A stretch of 64,000 nucleotides of DNA. Source: Synaphobranchus kaupii (Eukaryota > Chordata > Actinopteri > Anguilliformes > Synaphobranchidae). The translations under genes were made by a program, and so were the position numbers. The stretch's first letter is position 1. Every line of letters starts with the position of its first letter. This document shows, in pieces, positions 9,565 to 20,582 of this stretch. Where the stretch lies: positions 35,558,024 to 35,622,023 of the forward strand of contig CM056387.1 of assembly GCA_029718625.1 (NCBI GenBank). The letters are read 5' to 3'. The notes beneath the pieces were generated by a model. It was not told the DNA's origin and did no database searches. It saw only the letters and a list, made by a program, of their open reading frames with translations.

Positions 9565-11449
9565 CAAGAATTCAGCACAAAGTGAAGGTACCTTTTGAGA
9601 GATAATATTCACACTCCACCAACTGACTAAAGTACTGATAATTCTTTTCTAACAAGAGCAAAAAAATCAATGACGCCATTTTCTTTGGTTCTGAATTTTT
9701 TATAAAAATACCGTGGCAACTGGCCACATAGCATAGGTGAAGAAAAAGCTGACATACTGGTTCGGCAATGAACTGTGTGCAATGGCACATCATCCTTGAC
9801 TGATGGGAGAATCTAAACAACCAACTCCATTTAAAGTTTACTCCCTTTCATTTACCCACAAGCCACGCATTATGACTGGATTGACAACCGGAATTTTAGT
9901 TTTGTTGCAGGGCGAAAATATAAAAGGGTCCATTTTTCTTTTTCTAACATTACTTGCTGTTCTGAATCAAGGTCCATTGTCAGTGGCAGCATTTTGCGTT
10001 TTTGTGCTAAACTTTTAAAAAAAAAAATTTTTATTGTGACCTGCAGCTTTCTCCCATTGATTGGCTAGCTGGTACTACAGACTGTGGAAAGAGGCATTTG
10101 CCGATTGGGCGACTCCAATTTACCATGTGATTTATGACGTGTTCAAGGAAAACACATAACACATCTAAGTCAATGGAGTACTATCTTGATACCTTGTGAC
10201 ATGGATTTTGGTTTATCCATACATCTTCTTTGTTTTAAACAAATGCATCATAAAAATTTTCAAAAAAATCTTTGTTAATCGTTATCTGGACCCTCCGTGA
10301 CACGTTTGCACATCGATTACATATCGCGGTTGCTAATAGCGACGCAGACTAGCTTGTGATATGTATGGATCCAGCCAAGCGTCACTGATAATGGATCCCA
10401 GAGAAACCTCTTCCTGCCTTGTGTAGCTCCATCTCGGCAGCTGTCTGATTTCTATGTCAATTCATTCATTTTAAAAGCTGTAGTTTTGGGAGCAGACTGA
10501 ATCCCATCTCTCCATGTAGGCGCAATTACTAGTGCCACAAGGGTCAATCAATGGTCAAAATCAGAAGCCATTTAAGATAGAGAAAAAATATATAAACCTT
10601 TTCATTCCTGGAACATGTTGTAATTCAGCAAGTTTAATACAAATGAGGGAAAACCCCACTAAATATGTAAATAATTGAAAGGATAATTTATAATTAAAAA
10701 GCGATTCTTAAATATACAGTCATGCACAAAATCCAATTTTCCCAAATCAAGAGATAACTGGACAACTGAAGCCTCTGGAAATAGAATGTACTGCAATATA
10801 TTGTACATAAGTGGACTTAAAATGACATTTATTTTTTTAATTAAATAAGTGGAATTTATAGTGTGATGACGCTTGTCACGATCTCATTTCATTTAGCAAT
10901 CTTTGTTTTTTTTGTTTTTTTTAACTTTTACTTCATAATGGCTATTTTCATAATGCTTAAATTAATCACTAAATTCCTCAGAAAGGAGCATTTGATTTGA
11001 TTTTGTAAAATATTTTCAGTGGACAGAAAAATTATCTATGCAAAGTAAATACTGCATTATTTGAAAGCAGAAATAATTCCTATAATTGCCAATATATTGT
11101 GAAGTGGCTAAGTTACGCAGATATTTTCTTTAAATGACTTAATTAGTGCGTCTTAACTACTTGTACAAACAGGTCATCATTACGTTTGGTTATGGTTGTT
11201 CCTAGAGTCAAACATGATAGGCAGACGAAATGTGAAAATTATCAGTCTAAAAATTTGTAGTAAAAATAATTGAAGTTAAGAGTTTCAATTTAACTAAGGG
11301 TTATAGCCACAGGAATAGTAAACATAAAAATGAGGGCAATTGGACTATGAGAACACAATTCCAATCAATAAAGGATTCAAATGATGGAAATTGGTACATT
11401 GTCAGGTCACATTCAAATCATGAAAATTTTGAAAGAATTCCATTTCATG
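9565..11449. other. AT-rich unique intergenic sequence
   Basis: About 1.9 kb with no recognisable gene, RNA or repeat on either strand. A short A/T run lies at 10018-10032. Frames of 71-82 codons at 9572-10018 have no family signature. A small TACTGCAATATATTGTAC-like palindrome near 10788-10806 resembles the core of the 8851-8953 element and may be its remnant. Confidence 0.5.
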
Positions 11450-11451
11450 TA

Positions 11452-11920
11452 CACTGCCTGGCCAAAAAAACGTCACACACTCTAGTGTTTTGTTGGACCG
11501 CCTTTAGCTTTGATTACGGCGCGCATTCGTCGTGGCATTGTTTCGACAACCTTATGCAACGTCACAACATTTATTTCCGTCCAGAGTTGCATTCATTTTT
11601 GGCTGAGATCTTGTATTGACGACAGGAGAGTCGAACCACTCCGTAAAGTTCTCCAGCACATCCCAAAGACTTTCAATGGGGTTAAGGTCAAGACTCTGGT
11701 GGCCAATTCATGTGTGAAAATGATTCCTCATGCTCCCTGAACCACTCTTTCACAATTTGAGCCGGATGAATCTTGGCATTGTCCCATTGATGGGATAACC
11801 TGGTGATTCAGTACATTCAGGTACTCAGCTGACTTCATTTTATTGCTGCATAACGTTGCTGAGCCTAGACCTGACCAATTGAAGCAACCCCAGATCTTTT
11901 TTTTTTTTGGCCAGGCAGTG
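11452..11920 (-). mobile_element. Internally deleted Tc1/mariner element, complete with both ends
   Basis: 469 bp flanked by TA on both sides (11450-11451 and 11921-11922), the Tc1/mariner target duplication. The termini CACTGCCTGGCCAAAAAAA and TTTTTTTTGGCCAGGCAGTG are inverted repeats. The interior, read on the minus strand, is the last part of a Tc1 transposase: a WGCFNWSGLGSA block, then DNAKIH-type and LNPIE-type segments around catalytic residues, ending in the AVIKAKGG-like C-terminus. Frameshifts and stops break it. The 5' two thirds of the gene are missing, with the left terminus (in gene orientation) fused directly to the WGCF block. It could only move if a full-length relative supplied transposase. 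Confidence 0.93.
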
Positions 11921-11973
11921 TATGTTGGATTACCCCCCTTCCTAAAAAAAAAAAAAAAAAGTAGTTTATACAT

Positions 11974-12733
11974 TACATTACATTACATTACATTAATTTA
12001 GCAGACGCTTTTATCCAAAGCGACGTACAGTAAGTGCGTACAGAGACATCATCATCATTACAGAACAGACAAGGCAAAGCACATCCTTTGCATAATGTAG
12101 CAGCTATCCCTAGCAATGAACATTGACTGTAGTTCACAGTAAGCTGTGGGCAAATCAGCAACACCACACTTCCATTCCAAATACTATTATAAACTATATT
12201 ATTATAAACCATTCCAAATACTATTATAAACTATGCTATTATAAACCATTCCAAATACTATTATAAACTATACTATTATAAACTATAATAAACAAACAGG
12301 AAAACACAGGGAACAGGGAACTGATATTCCTAGGTGAGGATATCAGTCAAGGTGGAGTCTGAAGAGGTGTGTCTTCAGGCCTCGACGGAATGCAGGCAGG
12401 GTTGGAGTAGAACGTAGGGGAATGGGAAGTTCATTCCACCACTGAGGTGCTAATGTGGAAAAACTCCGCAGTCGGGACAAGCGAGAGCCTTTGACACGGA
12501 GGGGGGGAAGTGCCAGTCGCCCTGCTGTAGAAGAGCGAAGTGGTCGAGCAGGAACATAGTTCTGGATTAAGTCCTGCAGGTAGGCGGGGCCTGTCCTATT
12601 TGCTGCAGTGTAGGCCAGGGTCAGAACTTTGAACCTGATCCTGGCTGCAACTGGCAGCCAGTGGAGAGACCTCAGCAGGGGGGTTACGTGGGAAAATTTC
12701 GGGAGGTTGAACACAAGCCGGGCAGCTGCATTC
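11974..12733 (-). mobile_element. 5'-truncated LINE (L2/CR1-type) with 3' tail
   Basis: Reading the minus strand, the element has a reverse-transcriptase C-terminal coding segment, then about 300 bp of 3' untranslated region. The terminal hairpin-like motif CGCTTTGGATAAAAGCGTCT (12001-12030) and an (AATGT)n tail at 11974-11995 follow. This terminal motif is widespread in teleost LINEs and the SINEs they mobilise. The copy stops abruptly near 12733, as truncated LINE copies do. The 3' untranslated part contains a three-copy 42-bp tandem repeat (12171-12290). A second copy of the same 3' end lies at 36270-36497. Confidence 0.9.
12343..12714 (-). pseudogene. LINE reverse transcriptase, C-terminal fragment
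   Basis: A 123-codon frame encodes the tail of a non-LTR retrotransposon polymerase. It has the FSHVTPLLRSLHWLPVAARI segment, then F-KVL-L-Y, a YLQDLIQNYVPARPLRSS block, a WWNELPIPLR block and a final FRRGLKTHLFRLHLD ending in a stop. This order (HVTPLLRSLHWLPV, LR, WN-LP, FK/FR--LKTHLF) is the standard C-terminus of L2-type elements in fish. The catalytic YADD-type palm and the endonuclease are absent because the element is 5'-truncated. Similarity to the family continues upstream of the first Met (AAARLV), so that Met is not a true start. The frame is intact, suggesting a fairly young insertion, but the protein would not be functional. Confidence 0.92.
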
Positions 12734-12779
12734 TACACAGCTGCATTATACACTATACTGCACAATACATAACATTGAA

Positions 12780-13015
12780 GTTCCTTTGAAAAGACCATTT
12801 ACTCCCATTATATTACATCGAGGTATTTTACAGACACTCTTGGTTTTCCAGTTCCTGGTCCGATGCAATCAATTAATTCTGCGGGATATTTACAGAAGCA
12901 ATTGGGGTTCAGTAACTGACTCAGGGCTACAGCGCCACAGCCTTCCACCTGGGATTCAAACCTACAACCTGTGAGTTACAAGCCCGGCTCCAGGGCCATT
13001 ATACTGCACTGCCAA
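12780..13015 (-). mobile_element. tRNA-derived SINE
   Basis: On the minus strand the head reads through a tRNA-like region with GGGCTTGTAACTCACAGGTT and a box B match (GGTTTGAATCCC). A body follows with CTGAGTCAGTTACTGAACC, then ATTGCTTCTGTAAATATC. This head-body order matches a common teleost SINE whose consensus has GAGCAAGGTACTTAACC and ATTGCTTCAGTATATATCC. The A box is degenerate. It lies just upstream of, and in the same orientation as, the LINE at 11974-12733. Its own LINE-like tail is not visible, so it is 3'-truncated or diverged. Confidence 0.75.
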
Positions 13016-14572
13016 CCCCAGTGCCTTCTGGGAAGTGGCGAGAGAAAGCACAGACATGCAGTTCTGGGGAAATAAATGGGCTGTATTGTAGCCCATCGCC
13101 GACGCGGCCTTCTTAACGGGGCTGTGCCCTTATTTATTATTCCTGCCGTATACTGCCTACCTTCCCTTCTTTTCCTACAGACGCAGGGAGCAACGCTCCT
13201 CTCGCCACCGGCAACAGCCTTCTCCTGCCCCCTCCCCCCTACATTTAACAGGTAAAATAACCCGATATCTCCCCAGTCACAGGTGGAATGTGCCATCTCC
13301 ACCCTCAGATAGGGGTGTCAGTTATAATTGGGCATGAGGAGGGAGCCACAGAGGAGGGCTGCGGTATGGGACAGAGCCAAACCGAGCGAGCTGGCGGGGA
13401 GGCCGTCCCTCAAGCTTCCTCTCTGCTATTCTTCTTCTTCTTGGACATTTTACCACTTCCTGGTTCATGCGTATTTTGGGATAAATCATTTGATTTGCGG
13501 TCATCGTGATTATTTTGCTTTTTCCGTCACCTCCGACACCACTGTGTCGCTAATGCTTTCTTTACCGTACTTGTTAAGGAATTGCGTACGGACCCGTAAA
13601 GCAAGAGGCTTGGTTCCCCGACCCGCGATTGCAGTCCGCGCGGGACGCACATAACCCAAAATGCTTGGGTGAAAGACCCAGCCGCACAGGTAGATAATGC
13701 GCTAAGGGGCACCCGATACACCCCCCCCCGGCTGAATGTGGGTGTGGAAAGGGGAAGCTTGTTTATTGGAGGCAGTGCCTGGGCCCCTATAGGACGCATG
13801 CTTGGGAGAGCTCCGCTGCCTCTCACAGTAATTGAAAATGTGACCTGGAAAATGTTTACCCACCGGAGCATGAAAGTTACCTTCCAGCCAGCGCCTTCCG
13901 CTCACCTGAATCCGCACCGCCCCCCACCCCCCCCCCCCCATCCCCCATCCCCCCACGCCCCCGAGTGTAAAATCCAGGGAGCACTGGGGGCTCATGTTAA
14001 GAGCCACTTCATTTCTACAGCCTCGTGAGCTTATGCATTATTCACAGGGGCTAAATAACTAGATTGTTAAAAAAAATAAAATAAAATAAAAAAGCCAGGT
14101 TTCACTTCTTTACCAGTGAGTGGAACTTGGGGTCCAAAACTGAACAAGGTCATTCGGTATGAGAGGGGGAGGAGGGAGAAGGGTGGGTGTGTGATGGAGC
14201 GATTCAGTCCAAACTTATCCCTCACTCTGTCTTATCGTCGAGCGCTGACTTCCTTGCTCTTCCATCTGTGAGAAGCGCTGTTGGGCCTGTTGTGCCCATT
14301 GAACACAACATAATAAAGCAGCATTATGAAATGAGGCCGCACACTCAAACATGCCTTATTCATGGACTCGGGCGTTAATGTCAGCCGGAGGTGTGCTTTG
14401 GCGATAAGCCGCGGGCGCTACTCGGCGCTAGCGTGACAGACGACGGTGCCGTAAAGCGACGAGGTTCGAATCGCGGTGCGAAACGCCGTCCCGATTCAAC
14501 CCCGCACCCGACACACACACACACTCCGTCCTAATTAAACTAGTGACCATCATGCTGCAGTACCTGGGAATC
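13016..14572. other. Unique intergenic sequence, GC-rich in parts
   Basis: Moderately GC-rich around 13140-13250, 13360-13420 and 13600-13930, with a C-rich run at 13917-13961. Several 100-codon frames overlap on both strands without any family signature or consistent codon bias, so none is called. A box-B-like GGTTCGAATCG at 14463 has no convincing A box or cloverleaf. The stretch 13980-14060 is complex and might be a conserved element. Confidence 0.4.
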
Positions 14573-14747
14573 CGTGTGTGTGTGCGTGTGCGTGTGCGTG
14601 TGTGCGTGTGTGTGTGTGCGCATGTATGTGTGCATATGTGTGAGTGTGTGTGTGTGTGTATGTGCATGTATGTGTGCATGTATGTGTGCATATGTGTGAG
14701 TGTGTGAGTGTGTGTGTGTGTGCGTGTGTGTGTGTATGTGTGCATAT

Positions 14748-14778
<31 letters not shown>

Positions 14779-14784
14779 GGGGGG
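14573..14784. repeat. Compound (TG)n microsatellite with TGCATATGTG/TGAG variants
   Basis: About 210 bp of alternating purine-pyrimidine sequence ending in a G7 run. A higher-order pattern is visible: the block with TGTGTGCATATGTGTGAG recurs three times. Confidence 0.95.
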
Positions 14785-14996
14785 AGCACACATGGAAACG
14801 TCAGCATATATGACGGTAATTATTAATACCGCCAATGAGTAGCAATCAAAAAAATCACAGCACGCCCAAAGGCCCTCTGGGTCATTTTTATTACATGGAA
14901 TAATTTTTTTAAGAAATCAAATAACTAAAAAGTTGCCTTTTTTAAATTTCATTTATTTATTTCTTTATTTTTATTGAAAAAGACAAAGTAATGTCA
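14785..14996. other. AT-rich unique spacer
   Basis: T- and A-rich sequence with no recognisable feature. Confidence 0.5.
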
Positions 14997-15257
14997 AAGT
15001 CCCGGCGTCCCGTCTGCACGGTGCGGGGGTAACGGAGTCCCGTCTGCACGGTGCGGGGGTAACGGAGTCCCGTCTGCACGGTGCGGGGGTAACGGAGTCG
15101 CGTCTGCACGGTGCGGGGGTAACGGAGTCGCGTCTGCACGGTGCGGGGGTAACGGAGTCCCGTCTGCACGGTGCGGGGGTAACGGAGTCCCGTCTGCACG
15201 GTGCGGGGGTAACGGAGTCCCGTCTGCACGGTGCGGGGGTAAAGGAGTCCCGTCTCG
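14997..15257. repeat. 30-bp GC-rich minisatellite
   Basis: About 8.7 near-identical head-to-tail copies of a 30-bp unit containing CGTCTGCACGGTGCGGGGGT. The only internal variation is GTCCCG against GTCGCG; the last unit has TAAAGG instead of TAACGG. Each unit has one G5 run on the + strand and several CpGs. High homogeneity indicates recent amplification. Minus-strand frames through it are period-10 repeats, not a protein. Confidence 0.97.
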
Positions 15258-16679
15258 CCGTGCGTCTGTTTCCATAGCGCCCACTCCCTCTGTGTAGACT
15301 GTCATGTGTCTTTATTCACAATCCGACAGTCCAGTGGGTGCTTCGCGCGGTTGTGACGAATCGTAACGCCATCCCCTGCGTGCTGGGGGGGGTTTCTCTA
15401 TTCTCCTCGCTCTAGCGCCTCATATGCAACCCGCACCCCTCCATCACGTTAATGCATATTTAGAGAACTCATTACAAGTCCTGCTAGTAGGCAGCTAGAC
15501 CCCGCTTCTGTTACAAAAACCCTGCTGAGAAATATAAATAAATAAACCTTGGACAGAACTATTAGACTTATGGATATCAATAGTTTTTTTTAATCCCAAA
15601 ATGCTTGGTTGGTGTTTTCTATTCACGTCTATTAGGGTAATTATTGCTGCTGATGGGTGTGGTTTCATAACTCCCTCATGGGCGGAGCTACTGTGGGCTG
15701 TCATCCACTAACCAATCAAAAATCAGCGTTCTCTCTGGGTTAATTCCAATCGCTTGCTTTATCCGTCCTCGTCTCCTCGGTACCTCGCCTGACACGGAAA
15801 TCGATCGAGGTCCGCCGTCTTTAAGGACATTCCAAACCGCTAAATGCTCCTCGGAGGAGCTAGGAGCGAGGAAGGAGGAGGCTCCCGGAGGATGCTTCAG
15901 TGAGGAAACAAGTGTAGCCTTTGCGGAAGACTGTTCTCAGAATGCGTGACGTGTATAAATTATCCACCACTCTTCACATCTGCCACGTCGCGGGTACACC
16001 CTACACAAATGCATCGTTACCGTTCCTTTCCATTTATTAGAAAGCGCTTTAATCCATAATGATACTCATTCTTTAGGGCTAACAAAAGCCACGTTTACTC
16101 ATGAAAAAAGACACTAAAAGGCATTATAGTTAAGCACGTAAGCATAATACGACGCATTATATTGACTATTTTTTCCTGTGCTTGACCTGTACAAATAAAG
16201 CGGTAAATAAATAAATGTCCACACATATTAATTTTACGGCGTGACTCAGGGGTTTTCATACACAGTCCTGAAGGGTTCCTCTACGCTGCTGCAGCTATGG
16301 CTCCAGCCAAATTTTCCATTTCCCAGGTGAAATGAGAGGTTAATTAAAAACCAGTCAGAATTTACAACCATTTACAATCAGCCTCCTGCCAGCGCTACAC
16401 TGTATTAAACACCCTCCTGTGCCAAGACAAGAAAATCCAATATTTATTCATGTTGATAATCAACAGCAGCAGTTTATGAGACAAATAATGCGTCCATTTT
16501 GTGCCATGCGACCAGAGGGGGACTTTTCTGTGAAAACGGTGCTATTTTAAGCGCAATGCCATTGATTAGCAGGTAAATAAACTCACATGGAAGGTTCTAG
16601 ATGCAGAAGAACAGAGAACAACCTCTCCCTGACCATTAACGCTTATCTTATAGTGGCTATGAGACACACGTATTTACAC
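15258..16679. other. Unique intergenic sequence
   Basis: No gene recognised. The segment 15760-15910 contains a self-complementary TGCTCCTCGGAGGAGCT and purine-rich GGAGGAGG strings and resembles a dispersed fish repeat, but no second copy is present here to prove it. The remainder is AT-rich. Confidence 0.4.
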
Positions 16680-17025
16680 AGAAATCACTTAAATAACATC
16701 ACAAATGAAGGAAAGGAAACCCCATAAACGTATGGTTTTTGTCGCTCCAGGTAACGAAGGTATTAGTAAACAACTAGGCCCCAAGGCTAGTTTGAGTGAC
16801 CTGCACGAGTTCAATCGGCAAAATGATATTTTGCGGTGTGCGTCTCCCCGGCGGGATTGCTTCCCGCTCGACGGCACGCGTGTGATTAAACGGCAGGGCG
16901 CACATTTGGAATGAGCAAATTAATCTCAGAGACGAATTCATAAATAATTTCAATTACATAAATGGCGTGTCAATGGAGAAGCGTCCCCGCTTTAATAAAG
17001 TTGTGTGCATATTTATCATAAATCC
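16680..17025. promoter_or_regulatory. Candidate conserved non-coding element
   Basis: Complex, balanced-composition sequence with several homeodomain-type cores (ATTAATC, AATTACAT, TTTAATAAAG) and no repeat content. A CpG-containing centre sits at 16840-16905. Fish developmental enhancers commonly look like this. There is no comparative evidence in hand. Confidence 0.25.
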
Positions 17026-17175
17026 CTGTTCATGCGTGTGTTCATGCGTGTGTTCGCGTGGCGTGCCGTTGTGCCGCGCGTGTGTCCTTGCTTTGTGACT
17101 CGCATCCTGGTGCGTCCCACCACAGGGCCAGGGAAAGAATGCATGTGCTGGTGTTAGTTACGCCCAAGCCCACGC
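17026..17175. other. Unique spacer with a short GTGTTCATGCGT duplication
   Basis: Two direct copies of TTCATGCGTGTG at 17030-17055; otherwise nothing recognised. Confidence 0.5.
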
Positions 17176-17262
17176 CAATTCATTTTTGTCCCCCATAGGG
17201 GACATGAGTATTTGGTCTGTTGAAACCTACACTACAAGGGAAAATATTTTTATTGCAATAAT
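17176..17262 (+). repeat. Interspersed repeat shared with 7205-7350
   Basis: The + strand carries TTTTTGTCCCCCATAGGGGA, CATGAGT, TTGGTCT and TTGAAACCTACACTACAAGG. This is the same block order as the reverse complement of 7205-7350. A T17 run and a small ACTGCAATAATAC / TTGCAATAATACAG direct repeat follow at 17257-17305. Confidence 0.6.
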
Positions 17263-17305
17263 ACAGTAATACTTTTTTTTTTTTTTTACTGCAATAATAC
17301 AAGTG

Positions 17306-17629
17306 TCTTGACCTGATTCAAGACACATGTACTACGCCAAAAAGTTTTTTAAATACTTAAACTTCTTTTCTGCGGGGTCTCAGGAGCTTAGGGAATTGAT
17401 CTCTCCTCTCTAACAGATTGCTTTACGTGCCGTTTTTATTTTTAATCTCTTCACAGTAAATAAGGAGATTAAATGAGGAAGCTCACTTCAGACGCCTCCG
17501 CACTGTAACACCCACCTGAGAGATATAAAGCACCTTTACACCTGAATGCGCAACACACACCGCTACAAAATCAATACCAACTCTGCCGTAGGTACAGAGC
17601 ACTGCTCACGGGTCACCTGCTATTTGCTC
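17306..17629. other. Unique intergenic sequence
   Basis: Nothing recognised. Confidence 0.5.
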
Positions 17630-18325
17630 CATCCATTACCATACGGCTCTATACAGCATTAACATCCTCATAAAACTGCACGTGAATCTATATATGCTTC
17701 CTACATCCATTACCATACGGCTCTATACAGCATTAACATCCTCATAAAACTGCACGTGAATCTGATGCTCTATATGTGCTTCCTACATCCATTATCATAC
17801 TGCTCTATACAGCATTAACATCCTCATAAAACTGCACGTGAATCTGATGCTCTATATGTGCTTCCTACATCCATTATCATACTGCTCTATACAGCATTAA
17901 CATCCTCATAAAACTGCACGTGAATCTGATGCTCTATATGTGCTTCCTACATCCATTATCATACTACTCTATACAGCATTAACATCCTCATAAAACTGCA
18001 CGTGAATCTGATGCTCTATATGTGTTTCCTACATCCATTATCATACTGCTCTATACAGCATTAACATCCTCATAAAACTGCACGTGAATCTGATGGTCTC
18101 TACATGCTTCCTACATCCATTATCATACTACTCTATACAGAAGTAACATCCTCACAAAACTGCACGTGAATCTGATGGTCTATATGTGCTTCCTACATCC
18201 ATTATCATACTGCTCTATACAGCATTAACATCCTCATAAAACTGCACATGAATCTATATATGCTTCCTACATCCATTATCATACTGCTCTATACAGCATT
18301 AACATCCTCATAAAACTGCATGTGA
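17630..18325. repeat. 82-bp minisatellite, each unit with a CACGTG E-box
   Basis: About 8.5 copies. The unit begins CATCCATTATCATACTGCTC and includes TATACAGCATTAACATCCTC and AACTGCACGTGAATCTGATG. First and last units lack a short ATCTGATGCTC-type segment (about 76 and 71 bp). Seven units keep an exact CACGTG; the last two have CACATG and CATGTG. Units differ by point changes such as ACTGCTC/ACTACTC, and neighbours often share variants. Confidence 0.95.
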
Positions 18326-18428
18326 GGAGCTGTTACCGTATGTGATAGTCTATGTGTTGCTGAACTTCATGTAAAATGTACATGAGTGAATTTATGCAGA
18401 TCTGTGTAACGTTTTGCTGGTCTGTTAA

Positions 18429-19035
18429 AGGTTGTATCAGCAATTTTGGGTGGAAACATAAATGATCACATTCATCAGATTTTTCCTCACGATCCGCTAG
18501 CTGCCCGCCCCATAAGCAAGCCGTCAAAAAACCGCGTCTCTGTAGGCAGCCTATGCTCCGAGATCGTACACAAAAACAATGGTACTACCAACTACTCAAA
18601 ACCAAAATAAACAGTATTCCAACCAATCACAATGATCTGCACAAACGTGACGTCACTTCTGAAGCGAAATCCCAAACAAACATACTTATGAATAATTATG
18701 TTATGTTTTAAAAAATAGTGTTCAAGCATCCAGAATTATAACCACGTTAATAACGTTTGTAAGAAACCAAACCGTTTGTAAATCCGTCAAGATTTCAGCG
18801 AGATAAGAGTATTAGGGTTTGTGCAGATCATTGTGATTGGTTGGAATACTGTTTATTTTGGTTTTGAGTGGTTGGTAGTACCATTTGTTTTTGTGTACGA
18901 TCTCGGAGCATAGGCTGCCTACAGAGACGCGGTTTTTTGACGGCCTGCTTATGGGGCGGGCAGCTAGCGGATCGTGAGGAAAAATCAGATGAATGTGATC
19001 ATTTATGTTTCCACCCAAAATCGCTGATACAACCT
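18429..19035. mobile_element. 607-bp fold-back MITE with 218-bp inverted arms and TTAA target duplication
   Basis: Left arm 18429-18646 and right arm 18817-19035 are inverted repeats of about 218 bp with only scattered mismatches and one indel. They are separated by a 170-bp spacer. TTAA flanks both ends (18425-18428 and 19036-19039). The outer termini are AGGTTGTATCAGC and its complement. TTAA duplications are made by piggyBac and Kolobok transposases; the AGG terminus is not the usual CCC of piggyBac. No transposase is encoded. Both arms contain a short matching frame that is an arm duplicate, not a gene. RNA across it would form a very long hairpin. Confidence 0.88.
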
Positions 19036-19039
19036 TTAA

Positions 19040-19851
19040 ACGTGAATACTGGCCTGCGCCATGTGATGCACAAGAACTTCCTGCAGAGGGATGCTAATAA
19101 ATTCAGTTCATTTCAATTCAATTCACTTTCAGTTTGTTTAGCATGATGGATGTTGATAAGCTGAAGACGCCTACTCTTTTGGCTTTTCACGAACACAAAC
19201 AATTCCTTCTACGTCTTCCTTTCACAAAGTACTTCAAGCAGATAACTTGGGTGCTATTGAGCTAGATTAATGAAGAGGTCTGGCGGAATTAAACTTTGCA
19301 CACTTGGTTCGGTGTTCATAAAGAAGGCACTGCAGAAATATTTGTGTCCATCCTCAATAATCCAAGTTCATGCTGGGTGCTTGTTTTGACTTTACTGAAT
19401 ACACCGTTCTCATATCCCAGTAGTAGCAGCCCAAGGAGGTCAAAGGTCATCAAATAAATGATATCAATAACCATAACAATGTCTCCGTCTGTACTATATT
19501 GCAACAGGTTTGCTTAGCATTTCTTACATGGGCTAATATTGCAGGAGGTGTGTGTCTAGGGCCCTTGTTATCGTGGTGGAAGGGTGAGTTTTAATTGCGG
19601 TTCACTGGTCTGGTCAGGGAGACAGCGCGGCTGTTTTAACCCAGTCACCTTGTTGCATTCTCTGTCTGTGACGCACACTGGAGATTAAAGCTGTACGCTG
19701 ATTGAATCTCTGTCATATCAGGTTCATTACTGCCAAGAGCAGTGCTTCATCTTTACCCAGTCCTCATTTCGCTTAGAGCGCCGTGTTCTAATCATGAAGT
19801 CACTGCTCCATGTTCACACCCCCCCCTACGCCTCTCTCTCTCTCGTGCACG
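19040..19851. other. Unique intergenic sequence
   Basis: A short TTCAATTCAATTC run at 19106-19122 resembles the tail of fish LINE 3' ends, but no body is visible. Nothing else recognised. Confidence 0.45.
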
Positions 19852-19919
19852 TACACACACACACACACACACGCACGCGCACTCACACACGCACACTCAC
19901 TCACGCACGCACGCACGCA
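19852..19919. repeat. (AC)n / (GCAC)n microsatellite
   Basis: Pure AC followed by CACG and CACT variants. Confidence 0.92.
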
Positions 19920-20560
19920 AGCACACCTCAAACCCTCAGTGGGCTGGGTTCCCCCCCAAATGGGAGGCCGGTTTTGAGTAGAAGGTGAAGAATGGTAATC
20001 ATAATAATGATTTTTAGAACGCTTGTAAAATTCTCAGCATCCTGTATCTAATAGTGATTAAGCAGGCGCTGGGGGACGGGAGAGGGTATATGTAGCGCTG
20101 CTGTAAAGCCCTTGGAGTGGAGCTGCTCTTTAATTAGCACATTTGCATCCGCTTTTCATTAAGATGATGTATGTGGGATCGTGGGGCGTGAGGGGACAGG
20201 CGGGGGGGGGGGGGAGCCCTGCGTGCTCATGCATTTTTAGAGGTATTTAGCCCCAACGCGCGGGCTGGGACCACATCCGGGCCATCAATCACCCACCTGG
20301 GGCAGGTGCATCTTTTTATTAACTTTGTGACCTTTCTCGTCATTATCAAAATGGGGGGGGGGGGGGGGGGTGAGGGGGTTATTGAGGCTCCGCCTACTTT
20401 GTCACAAATCTTTTTCAGTTGAATGTGATTCGCCGACCCCTACGTGCTTTACCTGTTAACGCCCCCGCCCCCAACCTCACCTGGATGTTGTTTTATGTCC
20501 CATCCCACCCCACCTGTGTGATATGACCCCTGCCTGGGAACAGGGGGAGGAGCCTGGGCC
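19920..20560. other. Unique sequence with two long G runs
   Basis: G13 at 20202-20214 and G18 at 20353-20370. The stretch 20000-20180 is complex with Oct-like (ATTTGCAT) and homeodomain-like sites and could be a conserved element. No coding signal. Confidence 0.4.
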
Positions 20561-20582
20561 TGCCTGCCCCCCCAGCCCGTCA

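Noticed and set aside
13328..14028. Overlapping 101-119-codon frames on both strands
   Set aside because: They are mutually incompatible, contain a C-rich run giving poly-proline, and have no family motif.
14440..14490. tRNA gene
   Set aside because: GGTTCGAATCG resembles box B, but there is no A box at the right distance and no cloverleaf could be drawn.
18333..19146. Two matching short frames sharing TACLWGGQLADREEKSDE
   Set aside because: They are the same sequence present in the two inverted arms of a MITE, not a gene family.
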